A DNA stretch of 64,000 bases from Enterobacter cloacae complex sp. R_G8 (GTDB taxonomy: Bacteria > Pseudomonadota > Gammaproteobacteria > Enterobacterales > Enterobacteriaceae), in the NCBI RefSeq assembly GCF_024599795.1, contig NZ_CP102246.1:2666001-2730000 (forward strand). The letters are read 5' to 3'. The position numbers and the translations under genes were made by a program. The first letter of the stretch is position 1, and every line of letters starts with the position of its first letter. The notes beneath the pieces were generated by a model that was not told where the DNA came from, searched no databases, and was given only the letters and a program-made list of their open reading frames with translations. This document shows positions 1 through 7,315 of the stretch, in pieces.

Positions 1-312
1 TTTTCCGCCGATCCCCGCGGCAATTTGCGCGGCGGTTCGCGGCAGAAACTTGGTGGCCAGCACCACATCCTCGCGTTTTGCCATCTCCCGCAGCGCCCGG
101 CCAACGTATCGCTCACTGGAACCGTTCTGATAGGCGATGGCGGTATCGTAAAAATTGATACCCTTTTCGAGACCGTAGCGGATGATGTCCCGGCTTGCTG
201 TTTCGTCCAGCGTCCAGCGATGCTGGCCCGTTAACGGGTCGCCAAACCCCATACATCCCATACAGATGCGGGAGACCAGTAAGTCACTTTTACCGAGCCG
301 GGTATACTGCAT
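1..312 (-). CDS. Aldo/keto reductase, partial (3' end beyond the window)
   Basis: The first 104 codons of an NAD(P)H-dependent aldo/keto reductase are present, and the C-terminal part lies left of the window. The opening MQYTRLGKSD and the pattern FYDTAIAY are typical of the family. Asp56, Tyr61 and Lys88 (in ATKF) are three of the four catalytic tetrad residues, and the His would lie outside. The ATG follows the stop of the quinone reductase gene at 315-887 by two bases, so the two genes form one transcript and are probably co-translated. The N-terminus resembles that of the reductase at 10798-11835. The natural substrate cannot be read from the sequence. Confidence 0.88.
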   Translation of the reverse strand, partial: MQYTRLGKSDLLVSRICMGCMGFGDPLTGQHRWTLDETASRDIIRYGLEKGINFYDTAIAYQNGSSERYVGRALREMAKREDVVLATKFLPRTAAQIAAGIGGK

Positions 313-314
313 CG

Positions 315-887
315 TTATTCTCCCTCTGGATTATTCACGACGGAATTAAGCAGATCGACAAGCCTTGAAGCATGTTCCCGGGCAAGCGTTTTATGCTGCG
401 CGATTTTGTCGGCATCCCGGTCGGCATAGCTGATACCGCAGGTATAAACCGGCGCCAGCAGCTCAAGATTGCACAGTTTTGCCGTGGTCTCGAACGGAAT
501 AAGATACTCTTCAATGGCATGGCCAAAGAAACCGTCAGCGGTATAGAGCGCCTGTGGCGCCCCTGTAGTGAAGGAGAGGATCAGCTTTTTACCGCCCAGT
601 TTCGCCGTTGAGCCATGCGCGAAGCCGTGGACAAAGACCTCGTCCAGCCATTGTTTCATTAACCCGGGCAGCCCATACCAGGAAAAAGGAAACTGCCAGA
701 CAATCACATCGGCCCTGAGCAGGCTTTCCTGCTCCGCAGCGATATTGAATTTGCCGTCCGGATAGAGCCAGTCCAGACGACGAATTTCAGCATCGGGAAG
801 GGCGGTCGCCACTTCATCAAGGATAGTGGCGTTGGCGACGGAATGGTTCAGCTCAGGATGACCTGAAATAACAAGGATATTTTTCAT
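315..887 (-). CDS. NAD(P)H-dependent oxidoreductase, flavodoxin-2 fold (quinone reductase type)
   Basis: A 190-residue flavodoxin-like flavoprotein of the NQO1/MdaB/KefF group. These soluble enzymes use FMN or FAD and NAD(P)H for two-electron reduction of quinones and related electrophiles. The N-terminal strand and phosphate loop (KNILVISGHPE) and the segment VIVWQFPFSWYGLPGLMKQW are family hallmarks, followed by the glycine-rich LSFTTGAP loop. It is the first gene of a two-gene unit with the aldo/keto reductase that begins two bases downstream. The ribosome site is weak. Family assignment is firm, but the exact substrate is unknown. Confidence 0.85.
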   Translation of the reverse strand: MKNILVISGHPELNHSVANATILDEVATALPDAEIRRLDWLYPDGKFNIAAEQESLLRADVIVWQFPFSWYGLPGLMKQWLDEVFVHGFAHGSTAKLGGKKLILSFTTGAPQALYTADGFFGHAIEEYLIPFETTAKLCNLELLAPVYTCGISYADRDADKIAQHKTLAREHASRLVDLLNSVVNNPEGE

Positions 888-936
888 TTCAATACGTTAA
901 AGAGGCTGGTGAATTTTTAACCCAGTATAGAGTGAC

Positions 937-996
937 ACCATTATTTTTTTAGAGCAGTAAAGGCTCATTCACTTTTAGACAAAAACTAATAATGGT
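937..996. promoter_or_regulatory. Inverted repeat in promoter region of the quinone reductase operon
   Basis: Perfect 9-bp arms ACCATTATT (937-945) and AATAATGGT (988-996) are separated by 42 bp in the AT-rich gap upstream of the gene at 315-887. They could be two half-sites of a looped operator for a regulator of this island. This is suggestive only. Confidence 0.3.
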
Positions 997-1036
997 CGAC
1001 GGATCTCATTGTGTCTGGTCATCATGAACCCGTGAA

Positions 1037-2071
1037 CTACGCCGTGATGCCCAGTAAACGTTCTGCATTGCGAAACGCGATGGCCTCTTTTACAGCCTTG
1101 TTGACGGGCAGACTGTCGATAAATGTTTTTACACCGTCCAGGGTCTGATAGGGGTAATCAACGGAGAACAGGATCCTGTCTGCCCCCATTAACGCGTAGA
1201 TAAACTGGAAGTGCGGCAGTGTCAGCATACCTGACGGGGTAACGTAAACGTGCTCCTGGAAGGTTCTCGTTAGCGTGCGTGACAGACCCGTTGCAGCCAG
1301 CGGAAGGCTGTCATCAAGACGCTGCAGCCAGAAGGGCAGCATCTCCCCCCAGTGGCCACTGATTACCTGCAGGTGGGGATATTTATCAAATGCGCCCGAT
1401 AACATCAGCCGTAACAAATGGATCCCGGCTTCGTGATGCCAGCCCCAGCCAAACATAGAGAGCCGGGCGTTGACCTCTGCGCTGAAGCCCGTGAAGTAGG
1501 CCTGTTGCACGCTTTTAACCGGTAATCCGGGATGAAGGTAGAGTGGCACATTCAGTTTATTAAAGCGGGAAAGCAGGGAGTCATAGTCAGGATGATCGAG
1601 AAAGCATGAAGAGGGTCGGCCATTCAGAAGTGCCCCCTTAAACCCCAGTTTTTCAACTGCGCGGACAAGCTCTTTTTCAGCCTCTTCCGGCTGTGCCCAG
1701 GGAAGTGTGGCAAATGCCGCGAAGCGATCCGGGTGATTTCTTACCGCCCCGGCAAGGCGGTCGTTTGCCGCCGTATTTAATGTTACCGCTTTATCACCGG
1801 GAGCCAGCTGGGGGAATCCGCCCACAGAGAGGATCTGCAGGGTAATTCCAGCCTCATCCATATCCCTGAGGCGGCGGCTTCCCAAATCAGCGCCTTTCGC
1901 GTTTATCAGCGCATTCTTTTCTATCTGCGGCCGGCTTCGGTCAGGATTATGACCATCAGCGACAGTTTTCCCCCAGTCGCCAAGGAAAGGTGCCTGCTCA
2001 AGCGCAACAGGCATACACGCTCGCCCTAACTCGCTGTCGAGATAATGTTCTTCGAGGCAAATGATTTTCAT
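1037..2071 (-). CDS. Amidohydrolase-2 family protein (decarboxylase-like TIM barrel)
   Basis: A 344-residue protein of the amidohydrolase superfamily, branch of gamma-resorcylate and ACMS decarboxylases. The first strand carries E-x-H (Glu7, His9 in LEEHY). His180 (LHPG), His240 (SGHWGE) and Asp305 (VDYPY) complete a single-metal site. Such enzymes decarboxylate or hydrate small aromatic or keto acids in the cytoplasm. An upstream in-frame ATG at 2086 exists, but the internal ATG at 2071 follows the purine-rich AAGGGTGAG and is preferred. It lies about 100 bp downstream of the aldo/keto reductase at 2174-3121, on the same strand. Substrate unknown. Confidence 0.82.
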   Translation of the reverse strand: MKIICLEEHYLDSELGRACMPVALEQAPFLGDWGKTVADGHNPDRSRPQIEKNALINAKGADLGSRRLRDMDEAGITLQILSVGGFPQLAPGDKAVTLNTAANDRLAGAVRNHPDRFAAFATLPWAQPEEAEKELVRAVEKLGFKGALLNGRPSSCFLDHPDYDSLLSRFNKLNVPLYLHPGLPVKSVQQAYFTGFSAEVNARLSMFGWGWHHEAGIHLLRLMLSGAFDKYPHLQVISGHWGEMLPFWLQRLDDSLPLAATGLSRTLTRTFQEHVYVTPSGMLTLPHFQFIYALMGADRILFSVDYPYQTLDGVKTFIDSLPVNKAVKEAIAFRNAERLLGITA

Positions 2072-2173
2072 ATTCTCACCCTTCATACAAAGCAGTAAAA
2101 GTGATGCAGATTAGGATCGCCCGGAACAGCCCGTTCGTGAGTGTCATTCATGACAGTCTGTCCCGGACAGGGT

Positions 2174-3121
2174 TTACACCATCGGTTTTTCCCAGGCGCC
2201 TCGTGTATCCACTCTGGTCTCTGTGGCGAGTTGTTCCAGCAGGATGATTTCCTCATCGCGTAACTGGATGTATGAAGCGCAGGCGGCGTCCAGAACGTGT
2301 TGGACTTTAGTCGCACCAACGAGGGGAAGGGTACCTTTTGCAATAGCCCATGCGATGGCTATCTGTGCCACGCTGGCATTCCTTTCGGCTCCCATTTTTT
2401 TCATGGCGGCGGTTAATCTTTCTATCTGCGGCAGTACTGCGTTATAACTTTCGGCCCGGCCACTCCCGGCAGGCATGGGATGATTTGAATCATAACGACC
2501 ACTGAGCGCGCCTTGCTCCAGGACCATGTAAGCAAAGAACGTGATGTTATTTTGTCGGCAATAATCAAGGATCCCGGCCTCTTCAGAGGCGCGATAAAGC
2601 AGGCTGTAATGATTCTGTACTGCACTGAGGGAATAACCGGAAGCGTTAAGGATTTCGTTGGCGCGTCTGATTTGTGCCAGATTGTGGTTGGAAACACCTA
2701 CGCGTTTGACCTTACCGCTTTGTAAAAGTGGGATCAGTCCTGGCGTCCATTTCTCAACGTCGAGGGGATTGTGGATCCAGTAGATATCAATCGCGTCCAC
2801 ACCCAGACGTCCAAGGCTGGCCTCAAGCATATCGCTGACAGGCTGTGCTGACTGTTCGTTCGCAATCTGCGGCGTGAATTTGGTGGATAAAATCATATCC
2901 TCGCGGGGGAACTGACGGACTAATGCTCCCAGCGCTGCCTCGGAACTCCCCATGCCATATACTGCTGCGGTATCCCAGAGATTCAGACCCTTACTCATGG
3001 CCGTGGTGAACACGTCTGCCATCTGAGTATCAGAAAGATGATTGCCGAAGACGGTGTCGCCACCGGCAAAGCCTGTGCCCCAGGACCATGTGCCGAGCGC
3101 GACTGAAGGAAGAGATTTCAT
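2174..3121 (-). CDS. Aldo/keto reductase
   Basis: A complete 315-residue aldo/keto reductase with the full catalytic tetrad: Asp50 and Tyr55 (WDTAAVY), Lys81 (STKF) and His117 (WIHN). The C-terminal segment with PLVGATK is the usual NADP-phosphate contact region. A good ribosome site (CAGGAG, six bases before the ATG) fixes the start. It sits between an amidohydrolase and a DJ-1/PfpI protein on the same strand. Together these suggest handling of reactive carbonyl compounds, but the substrate is not determined. Confidence 0.88.
   Translation of the reverse strand: MKSLPSVALGTWSWGTGFAGGDTVFGNHLSDTQMADVFTTAMSKGLNLWDTAAVYGMGSSEAALGALVRQFPREDMILSTKFTPQIANEQSAQPVSDMLEASLGRLGVDAIDIYWIHNPLDVEKWTPGLIPLLQSGKVKRVGVSNHNLAQIRRANEILNASGYSLSAVQNHYSLLYRASEEAGILDYCRQNNITFFAYMVLEQGALSGRYDSNHPMPAGSGRAESYNAVLPQIERLTAAMKKMGAERNASVAQIAIAWAIAKGTLPLVGATKVQHVLDAACASYIQLRDEEIILLEQLATETRVDTRGAWEKPMV
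2324..2331 (+). other. KOPS octamer (FtsK-orienting), GGGAAGGG
   Basis: It matches GGGNAGGG on the + strand, left of dif, and so points toward dif as expected for guidance of the FtsK translocase. It lies inside the aldo/keto reductase gene. Confidence 0.65.
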
Positions 3122-3205
3122 ATTCAGCTCCTGAAAAAAGGCCGGAACGTTGCTGACGTAAACCGGCCAAAGAGGGTGAGTAACGGTGAAAGACAGATGA
3201 ATGGA

Positions 3206-3895
3206 TTAAGTTGGCTGGCGGAGGGCATTTAACAGCGCCACACCGACACCGTGCGCTGAAGCGGGATTCTGCCCCGTGATAAGGCGACCGTCAGTAACCA
3301 CATTTTCAGACCAGTTCGGGGCTTCATGATGAAGCGCGCCATGCTCGCGGAGTGCAGTCTCAAGCAGGTAGGGAACCACATCGGTGGTGTGAACTTCTTC
3401 CTCTTCCTTGTTGGTAAAGGCCGCCACGTTTTTGCCTTTCACCAGGTATTCGCCGCTGCTGAGCTTTGCGTCAACCAGAGCCGCAGGTCCGTGGCAGACG
3501 GCTGCGACAATCCCATCACTTTCATACACTTCCCGGATAATACGCTGGGCATCCTGGCTGTCGCGGAAATCCCACATGGTTCCATGCCCGCCCGCAAAGA
3601 AAACGGCGCTGTAATCGGAACCGTTCAGCTCAGATAACGCAGGCGTTGTGGCCAGGCGCTGCTGAAAATCGGTTTCGTTCCAGAACCAGGCGTTGACAGG
3701 GTCACTGAGGTCAAATCCATCCACCGGCGGCTGTCCCCCGCGAATGCTGGCTATCGTCGTTTTTAGTCCGGCATCTTCCAGTACTTTCAGCGGATGCGTC
3801 AGCTCAGCCAGGAAAAAACCGGTTGGTACACCGGATGCGCCTTTAATCGGATGGCTGGAAACGACACACAGCACGGGTTTATCTGCAGGTTTCAT
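3206..3895 (-). CDS. DJ-1/PfpI superfamily protein (type 1 glutamine amidotransferase-like, Hsp31-like)
   Basis: A 229-residue class I glutamine amidotransferase-like protein. The nucleophile elbow is AAVCHGPAAL (Cys134, His135), and the loop AGGHGTMWDF and the N-terminal Glu30 complete the usual site. Relatives act as glyoxalases, deglycases or chaperones on reactive aldehydes. A GTG at 3907 overlaps the stop of the upstream gene as GTGA. The ATG at 3895 has a proper TGAGG site six bases upstream and is chosen here, so the true start could be four codons earlier. It appears translationally coupled to the 102-residue gene before it. Confidence 0.84.
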   Translation of the reverse strand: MKPADKPVLCVVSSHPIKGASGVPTGFFLAELTHPLKVLEDAGLKTTIASIRGGQPPVDGFDLSDPVNAWFWNETDFQQRLATTPALSELNGSDYSAVFFAGGHGTMWDFRDSQDAQRIIREVYESDGIVAAVCHGPAALVDAKLSSGEYLVKGKNVAAFTNKEEEEVHTTDVVPYLLETALREHGALHHEAPNWSENVVTDGRLITGQNPASAHGVGVALLNALRQPT

Positions 3896-3903
3896 ATCGG
3901 GCC

Positions 3904-4212
3904 TCACTCTTTATTTTTAAATTCAGCGGCAAAGAGATTTTCCCAGTTAATAAAGGAGCCAAGCGGAATGCACTCAAAGCTTAATAAGCCTGCTTTTGCC
4001 AGCGGGAATTCGGCCATTACGTTCATCGCTTCATCGACAGAGTCACATTCAAGAAAAATAGCGACGCCAGGTCTGTCCTGACGGAAGTAGATGTCGCGGA
4101 TGAAGCCGGATTTATACAATCCCCAGGCGTGCAGCGCTTCAGCGTTAAGGTGTGGAGCATATTTTTCCAGCGATGCTCCAGGTGCGGGGATATCCAGACA
4201 TAAAATTCGCAT
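3904..4212 (-). CDS. Small YciI/muconolactone-isomerase-like protein (dimeric alpha-beta barrel)
   Basis: A 102-residue cytoplasmic protein. The pattern of strands and helices (MRILCLDI, then DRPGVAIFLECDSVDEAMNV, then FPLAKAGLLSFECIPL) resembles ferredoxin-like dimeric alpha-beta barrels such as YciI and muconolactone isomerase. No catalytic residue is certain. GGGAGG lies five to six bases before the ATG. Its stop overlaps the alternative GTG of the DJ-1-like gene. The first 106 bases are repeated almost perfectly at 4301-4406, where the copy is truncated. Function is unknown; a role with the neighbouring carbonyl enzymes is only inferred. Confidence 0.72.
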   Translation of the reverse strand: MRILCLDIPAPGASLEKYAPHLNAEALHAWGLYKSGFIRDIYFRQDRPGVAIFLECDSVDEAMNVMAEFPLAKAGLLSFECIPLGSFINWENLFAAEFKNKE

Positions 4213-4295
4213 TATTGCCTCCCGAGCTTAAGTTTCAAAAGAAAGAGACTCAAATATAAGTGTCTCATTTGCAGTAGTCTTATCCGTCAGTGCAT

Positions 4296-4406
4296 TCAAA
4301 CGGATTTATACAATCCCCAGGCGTGCAGTGCTTCAGCGTTAAGGTGCGGAGCATATTTTTCCAGCGATGCTCCAGGTGCGGGGGTATCCAGACATAAAAT
4401 TCGCAT
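4296..4406 (-). pseudogene. Truncated duplicate of the 5' end of the small alpha-beta barrel gene
   Basis: Bases 4301-4406 match 4107-4212, the first 106 bases of the gene at 3904-4212, at 103 of 106 positions. The copy starts with the same ATG and reads 35 codons of the same protein, with one Ile-to-Thr change. It then runs into unrelated sequence and stops at a TGA (4296-4298), giving a 36-residue product. The bases upstream of both starts share AAGTGTCTC-type and AAAGAGA-type segments, so promoter DNA was probably copied too. Whether the short peptide is made is unknown; a remnant of tandem duplication is the simplest reading. Confidence 0.8.
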
Positions 4407-4487
4407 AAGTGTCTCTTGTTCTCAGGTTTAAAGGGAAAGAGAGAAGAGTATATGAGCGCCATTTTAAGAAGATTAGGCGGGCATTGG

Positions 4488-4521
4488 CTTAAGCATATTT
4501 AGTCTGTACTTAATAATCAGG
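4488..4521. repeat. 34-bp direct repeat, copy 1 (left of HxlR/OYE pair)
   Basis: It begins CTTAAGCAT and ends ACTTAATAATCAGG. It is identical at 32 of 34 positions to 6322-6355. It lies downstream of the HxlR gene, between it and the truncated gene copy. Confidence 0.85.
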
Positions 4522-4590
4522 TGAGGAGTGCGACAGGGTAAATGTATGCCAGACATGTCTGTTCCTGCATCTGTATATGAATAGTCTGGC

Positions 4591-4974
4591 TTAATCAGTC
4601 GAAAACTCGGGCTGGCTTTCATATTCAGAACGTGCCTTTTCAACCTCGCCCTGATGAATCAAGGACCAGTCTATAAGTGTCATAACTGGCCCCATTAATG
4701 TCCGTCCAAGTGGAGTTAGCTCATATTCAACACGTGGCGGGATCGAAGGGAATACCGTTCGCGATACTAACCCGTCTCGTTCAAGACTTCTCAGTGTTAA
4801 CGTCAGCATTCTCTGAGAAACCTGACCGATGGTACGTCTGAGTATATTAAACCGCAAAGGTCCCTCGGAAAGATGAGCAATGATTAAGATACTCCACTTA
4901 TCACCAATCCGACTGAGCAATTCGCGGGTGAAAATATTGCAGGTGGGTGCTGTCCGTTTATCTGACGGTATCAT
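4591..4974 (-). CDS. HxlR-family transcriptional regulator
   Basis: A 127-residue winged helix-turn-helix regulator of the HxlR type. The core (SRIGDKWSILIIAHLSEGPL, then the recognition part QVSQRMLTLTLRSLERDGL, then YELTPLG) is diagnostic. A single Cys12 near the N-terminus sits where redox-sensing relatives such as YodB, HypR and QorR carry their sensor cysteine. It is divergent from the old yellow enzyme gene, with 97 bp between the starts. Control of that gene in response to electrophiles is the likely role. The short dyad at 5033-5045 is a candidate site. Confidence 0.88.
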   Translation of the reverse strand: MIPSDKRTAPTCNIFTRELLSRIGDKWSILIIAHLSEGPLRFNILRRTIGQVSQRMLTLTLRSLERDGLVSRTVFPSIPPRVEYELTPLGRTLMGPVMTLIDWSLIHQGEVEKARSEYESQPEFSTD

Positions 4975-5032
4975 GAATGTGCCTTCTTGCGGGTAAAATA
5001 ACGGTATGTAATATAGCCCTGGTTACAAAACA

Positions 5033-5045
5033 AAACGACTCGTTT
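5033..5045. promoter_or_regulatory. Candidate HxlR operator (AAACGA-C-TCGTTT dyad)
   Basis: A perfect 6-bp inverted repeat with a one-base centre in the HxlR-OYE divergent promoter, 27 bases before the OYE start. Repression of the reductase gene by HxlR from this site is inferred from position only. Confidence 0.4.
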
Positions 5046-5071
5046 CTTACTGAGAAAAAAGGTACTGCTCC

Positions 5072-6175
5072 TTGAAAAATGCACCCCTTACGCTTTTATC
5101 CCCATATAACATCGGGGAATTGACACTAAAAAATAGAATGGTAATGGCCCCAATGACCCGCAGTCGGGCCGTTACCGGTAATGTACCTAACCCTCTGGCT
5201 CCTGTTTACTATGCGCAGCGGGCGCAGGCAGGGTTGATAATATCTGAAGCTACGCAGGTTAGCCGTCAAGGTACCGGATATATAAGAACACCGGGAATAT
5301 ATTCCCTCGCTCAGGTTGAGGCATGGCGTCGCGTAACAGATGCAGTTCATGAAGCCGGGGGAATTATTTTTGCGCAACTATGGCATGTCGGACGCGTTTC
5401 GCATCCTGAGTTCCATGATGGTGTCCTTCCGGTTGCCCCATCTGCAATTAATGCAGAGGCAGACGTTTTTACGTCTAATGGACTAGCACAAACTCCTGTC
5501 CCTCGCGCGCTTTTAACAAGTGAAATCGCCGATGTCGTCTCACAGTTTCGTCAGGGTGCTGAAAAAGCTTCTGAAGCCGGTTTCGATGGAGTAGAAATAC
5601 ATGGTAGTTCAGGATACCTCCTTGACCAGTTCCTTCGTGACGGTTCTAACAAACGAGAAGATCATTATGGTGGGACTATTATAAACCGTGCACGTTTTCC
5701 TCTGGAGGTCGTCAGTGCAGTGAGCGAAGTGCTTGGCGCCGATCGCGTTGGTTTCAGGGTTGGTCCAAACATGTCGCTACATGGTATGTCTGATTCTTCG
5801 CCGGTTGAAACATTCAGTTATTTAGCGACTCAACTCGACGCTATTGGCATCGCCTACCTTCACGTAACCGAAGGTATTGCCGGGCCCGATGCTCCGGTCG
5901 CAGGTTCACAGCGGATTGCACCTTATCTTCGTCAGTGTTTCTCGCGAACTTTTATTCTGAATGGTGGATATGATGCTCAGACCGGTGAGGATGCAATTAA
6001 CAAGGGTGAGGCCGATCTCATCGCCTATGGTGTTCCATTTATTGCCAATCCCGATTTACCCGCAAGATTTGCGTGCGGCAGCGATCTCAACGTTCCGGAC
6101 CCTGCAACCTTCTATGCGCCGGGACAGAACGATGCGGTGGGCTACACTGACTATCCCGCACTAAACAAAAGTTAA
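5072..6175 (+). CDS. Old yellow enzyme family alkene reductase (NemA-like)
   Basis: A 367-residue FMN-containing ene-reductase. The N-terminal LLSPYNIGELTLKNRMVMAPMTRSRA and the C-terminal ILNGGYDAQTGEDAI / ADLIAYGVPFIANPDLP are typical. Such enzymes reduce activated C=C bonds and nitro compounds with NADPH. The start is TTG at 5072, supported by AAGG upstream and by matching the family length. The active-site segment reads EIHGSSGYLLDQF. His177 and Tyr182 are in place, but the residue at +3 from His, normally Asn or His, is Ser180. The gene is visibly more A+T-rich than its neighbours, a sign of transfer together with the HxlR gene. Confidence 0.9.
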   Translation: MKNAPLTLLSPYNIGELTLKNRMVMAPMTRSRAVTGNVPNPLAPVYYAQRAQAGLIISEATQVSRQGTGYIRTPGIYSLAQVEAWRRVTDAVHEAGGIIFAQLWHVGRVSHPEFHDGVLPVAPSAINAEADVFTSNGLAQTPVPRALLTSEIADVVSQFRQGAEKASEAGFDGVEIHGSSGYLLDQFLRDGSNKREDHYGGTIINRARFPLEVVSAVSEVLGADRVGFRVGPNMSLHGMSDSSPVETFSYLATQLDAIGIAYLHVTEGIAGPDAPVAGSQRIAPYLRQCFSRTFILNGGYDAQTGEDAINKGEADLIAYGVPFIANPDLPARFACGSDLNVPDPATFYAPGQNDAVGYTDYPALNKS

Positions 6176-6321
6176 AAAACATCAATACCTTAATGTCTTT
6201 TGCCTATTGGCATCCATTCTGTGCCGTGAATGTCATCTGAATGAGTACAGGTGTATTTCAAAATACGTGGTTAACAGTGGATCGCAGCATCAGTAAAAAC
6301 GTACTACAGGGATATTATTGA

Positions 6322-6355
6322 CTTAAGCATCTTTAGCCTGTACTTAATAATCAGG
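6322..6355. repeat. 34-bp direct repeat, copy 2 (right of HxlR/OYE pair)
   Basis: Same orientation and 32/34 identical to 4488-4521. It lies 25 bases before the LysR gene start, so it probably belongs to that gene's promoter or operator, with copy 1 the displaced duplicate. Confidence 0.85.
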
Positions 6356-6379
6356 CGGAGATTGTTTTAGGAACACATT

Positions 6380-7279
6380 ATGAATAACGCCCTGTATAAT
6401 CAGATACGCATTTTTCAGAGCATTGCACGTGAGGGCAATATTTCGGCAGCCGCAAGAAAACTGGAAATTACGCCTCCCTCCGTCAGCAATGCGCTTAAAT
6501 TGCTGGAAGAGCATATTGGCCATCCGCTTTTTGTGCGTACGACCCGCCGTATTGAGCTGACGGAAACCGGGCAGCTGTTGCTGGAACAGACCGCCGCGGC
6601 GGTGGAGTCGCTGGAAAATTCGCTTGAAAGCATTCGCGACCAGAATCAGGAGCCCTCTGGTGTGGTGAGAATTACGCTATCGCGTTTTGCCTATCTGTTA
6701 ATTCTTAAGCCTGCAATGGCGGAATTCTGTCAGCAATACCCGGGTATACAGCTGGAAATTTCGGTTTACGACGGTACCGTGAATATCATCGAAGAGCGTT
6801 TTGATCTTGGGATCCGTTTTGGCGATATCCTCGAGGGTGGGGTGGTGGCGCGACCGTTAATGAAACCCTTTCGTGAAGGGTTATATGCATCCTCAGCCTA
6901 TCTCAGCGAGCATGGAACGCCTGAGGTGCCGTCAGACCTCAGTCAACACAAGCTGATTGGCTACCGTTTTATTACTAACAACCGCATCCTTCCATTGATC
7001 CTGAATGACCGCGGAGAGCAGTTGACGGTTGAGATGCCCGGGCAGTTAATCAGTAACGATATCGACGTTATGGCTGACGGGATCCGTAACGGGCTGGGAA
7101 TTGGACGCCTGTTTGAACCCATCTGGCAGTTACAGCCCGACAGAGAGCACTTTATCCCCGTGATGGAGAGTTACTGGAAAACCTACCCGCCAGTCTATCT
7201 CTATTACCCTAAAAATGCGGGTAAAACGAAAAGAGTGAAGGCCCTGATTGATTTTCTGATATCCGCTACGGGGCGATAA
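6380..7279 (+). CDS. LysR-family transcriptional regulator
   Basis: A 299-residue LysR regulator. An N-terminal winged helix-turn-helix (about residues 5-64, with GNISAAARKLEITPPSVSNALKLLEE) is followed by a periplasmic-binding-protein-like effector domain (about 92-295). The start has weak ribosome-site support. The 34-bp repeat just upstream may be its own binding region. It converges on the LysR gene at 7316-8224. Before insertion of the HxlR/OYE block it would have stood divergent to the operon at 3206-4212, which is the likely original target. Effector unknown. Confidence 0.88.
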   Translation: MNNALYNQIRIFQSIAREGNISAAARKLEITPPSVSNALKLLEEHIGHPLFVRTTRRIELTETGQLLLEQTAAAVESLENSLESIRDQNQEPSGVVRITLSRFAYLLILKPAMAEFCQQYPGIQLEISVYDGTVNIIEERFDLGIRFGDILEGGVVARPLMKPFREGLYASSAYLSEHGTPEVPSDLSQHKLIGYRFITNNRILPLILNDRGEQLTVEMPGQLISNDIDVMADGIRNGLGIGRLFEPIWQLQPDREHFIPVMESYWKTYPPVYLYYPKNAGKTKRVKALIDFLISATGR

Positions 7280-7315
7280 AGACGATAACGCATCGTCCCG
7301 TATGGAAGCGCTATG

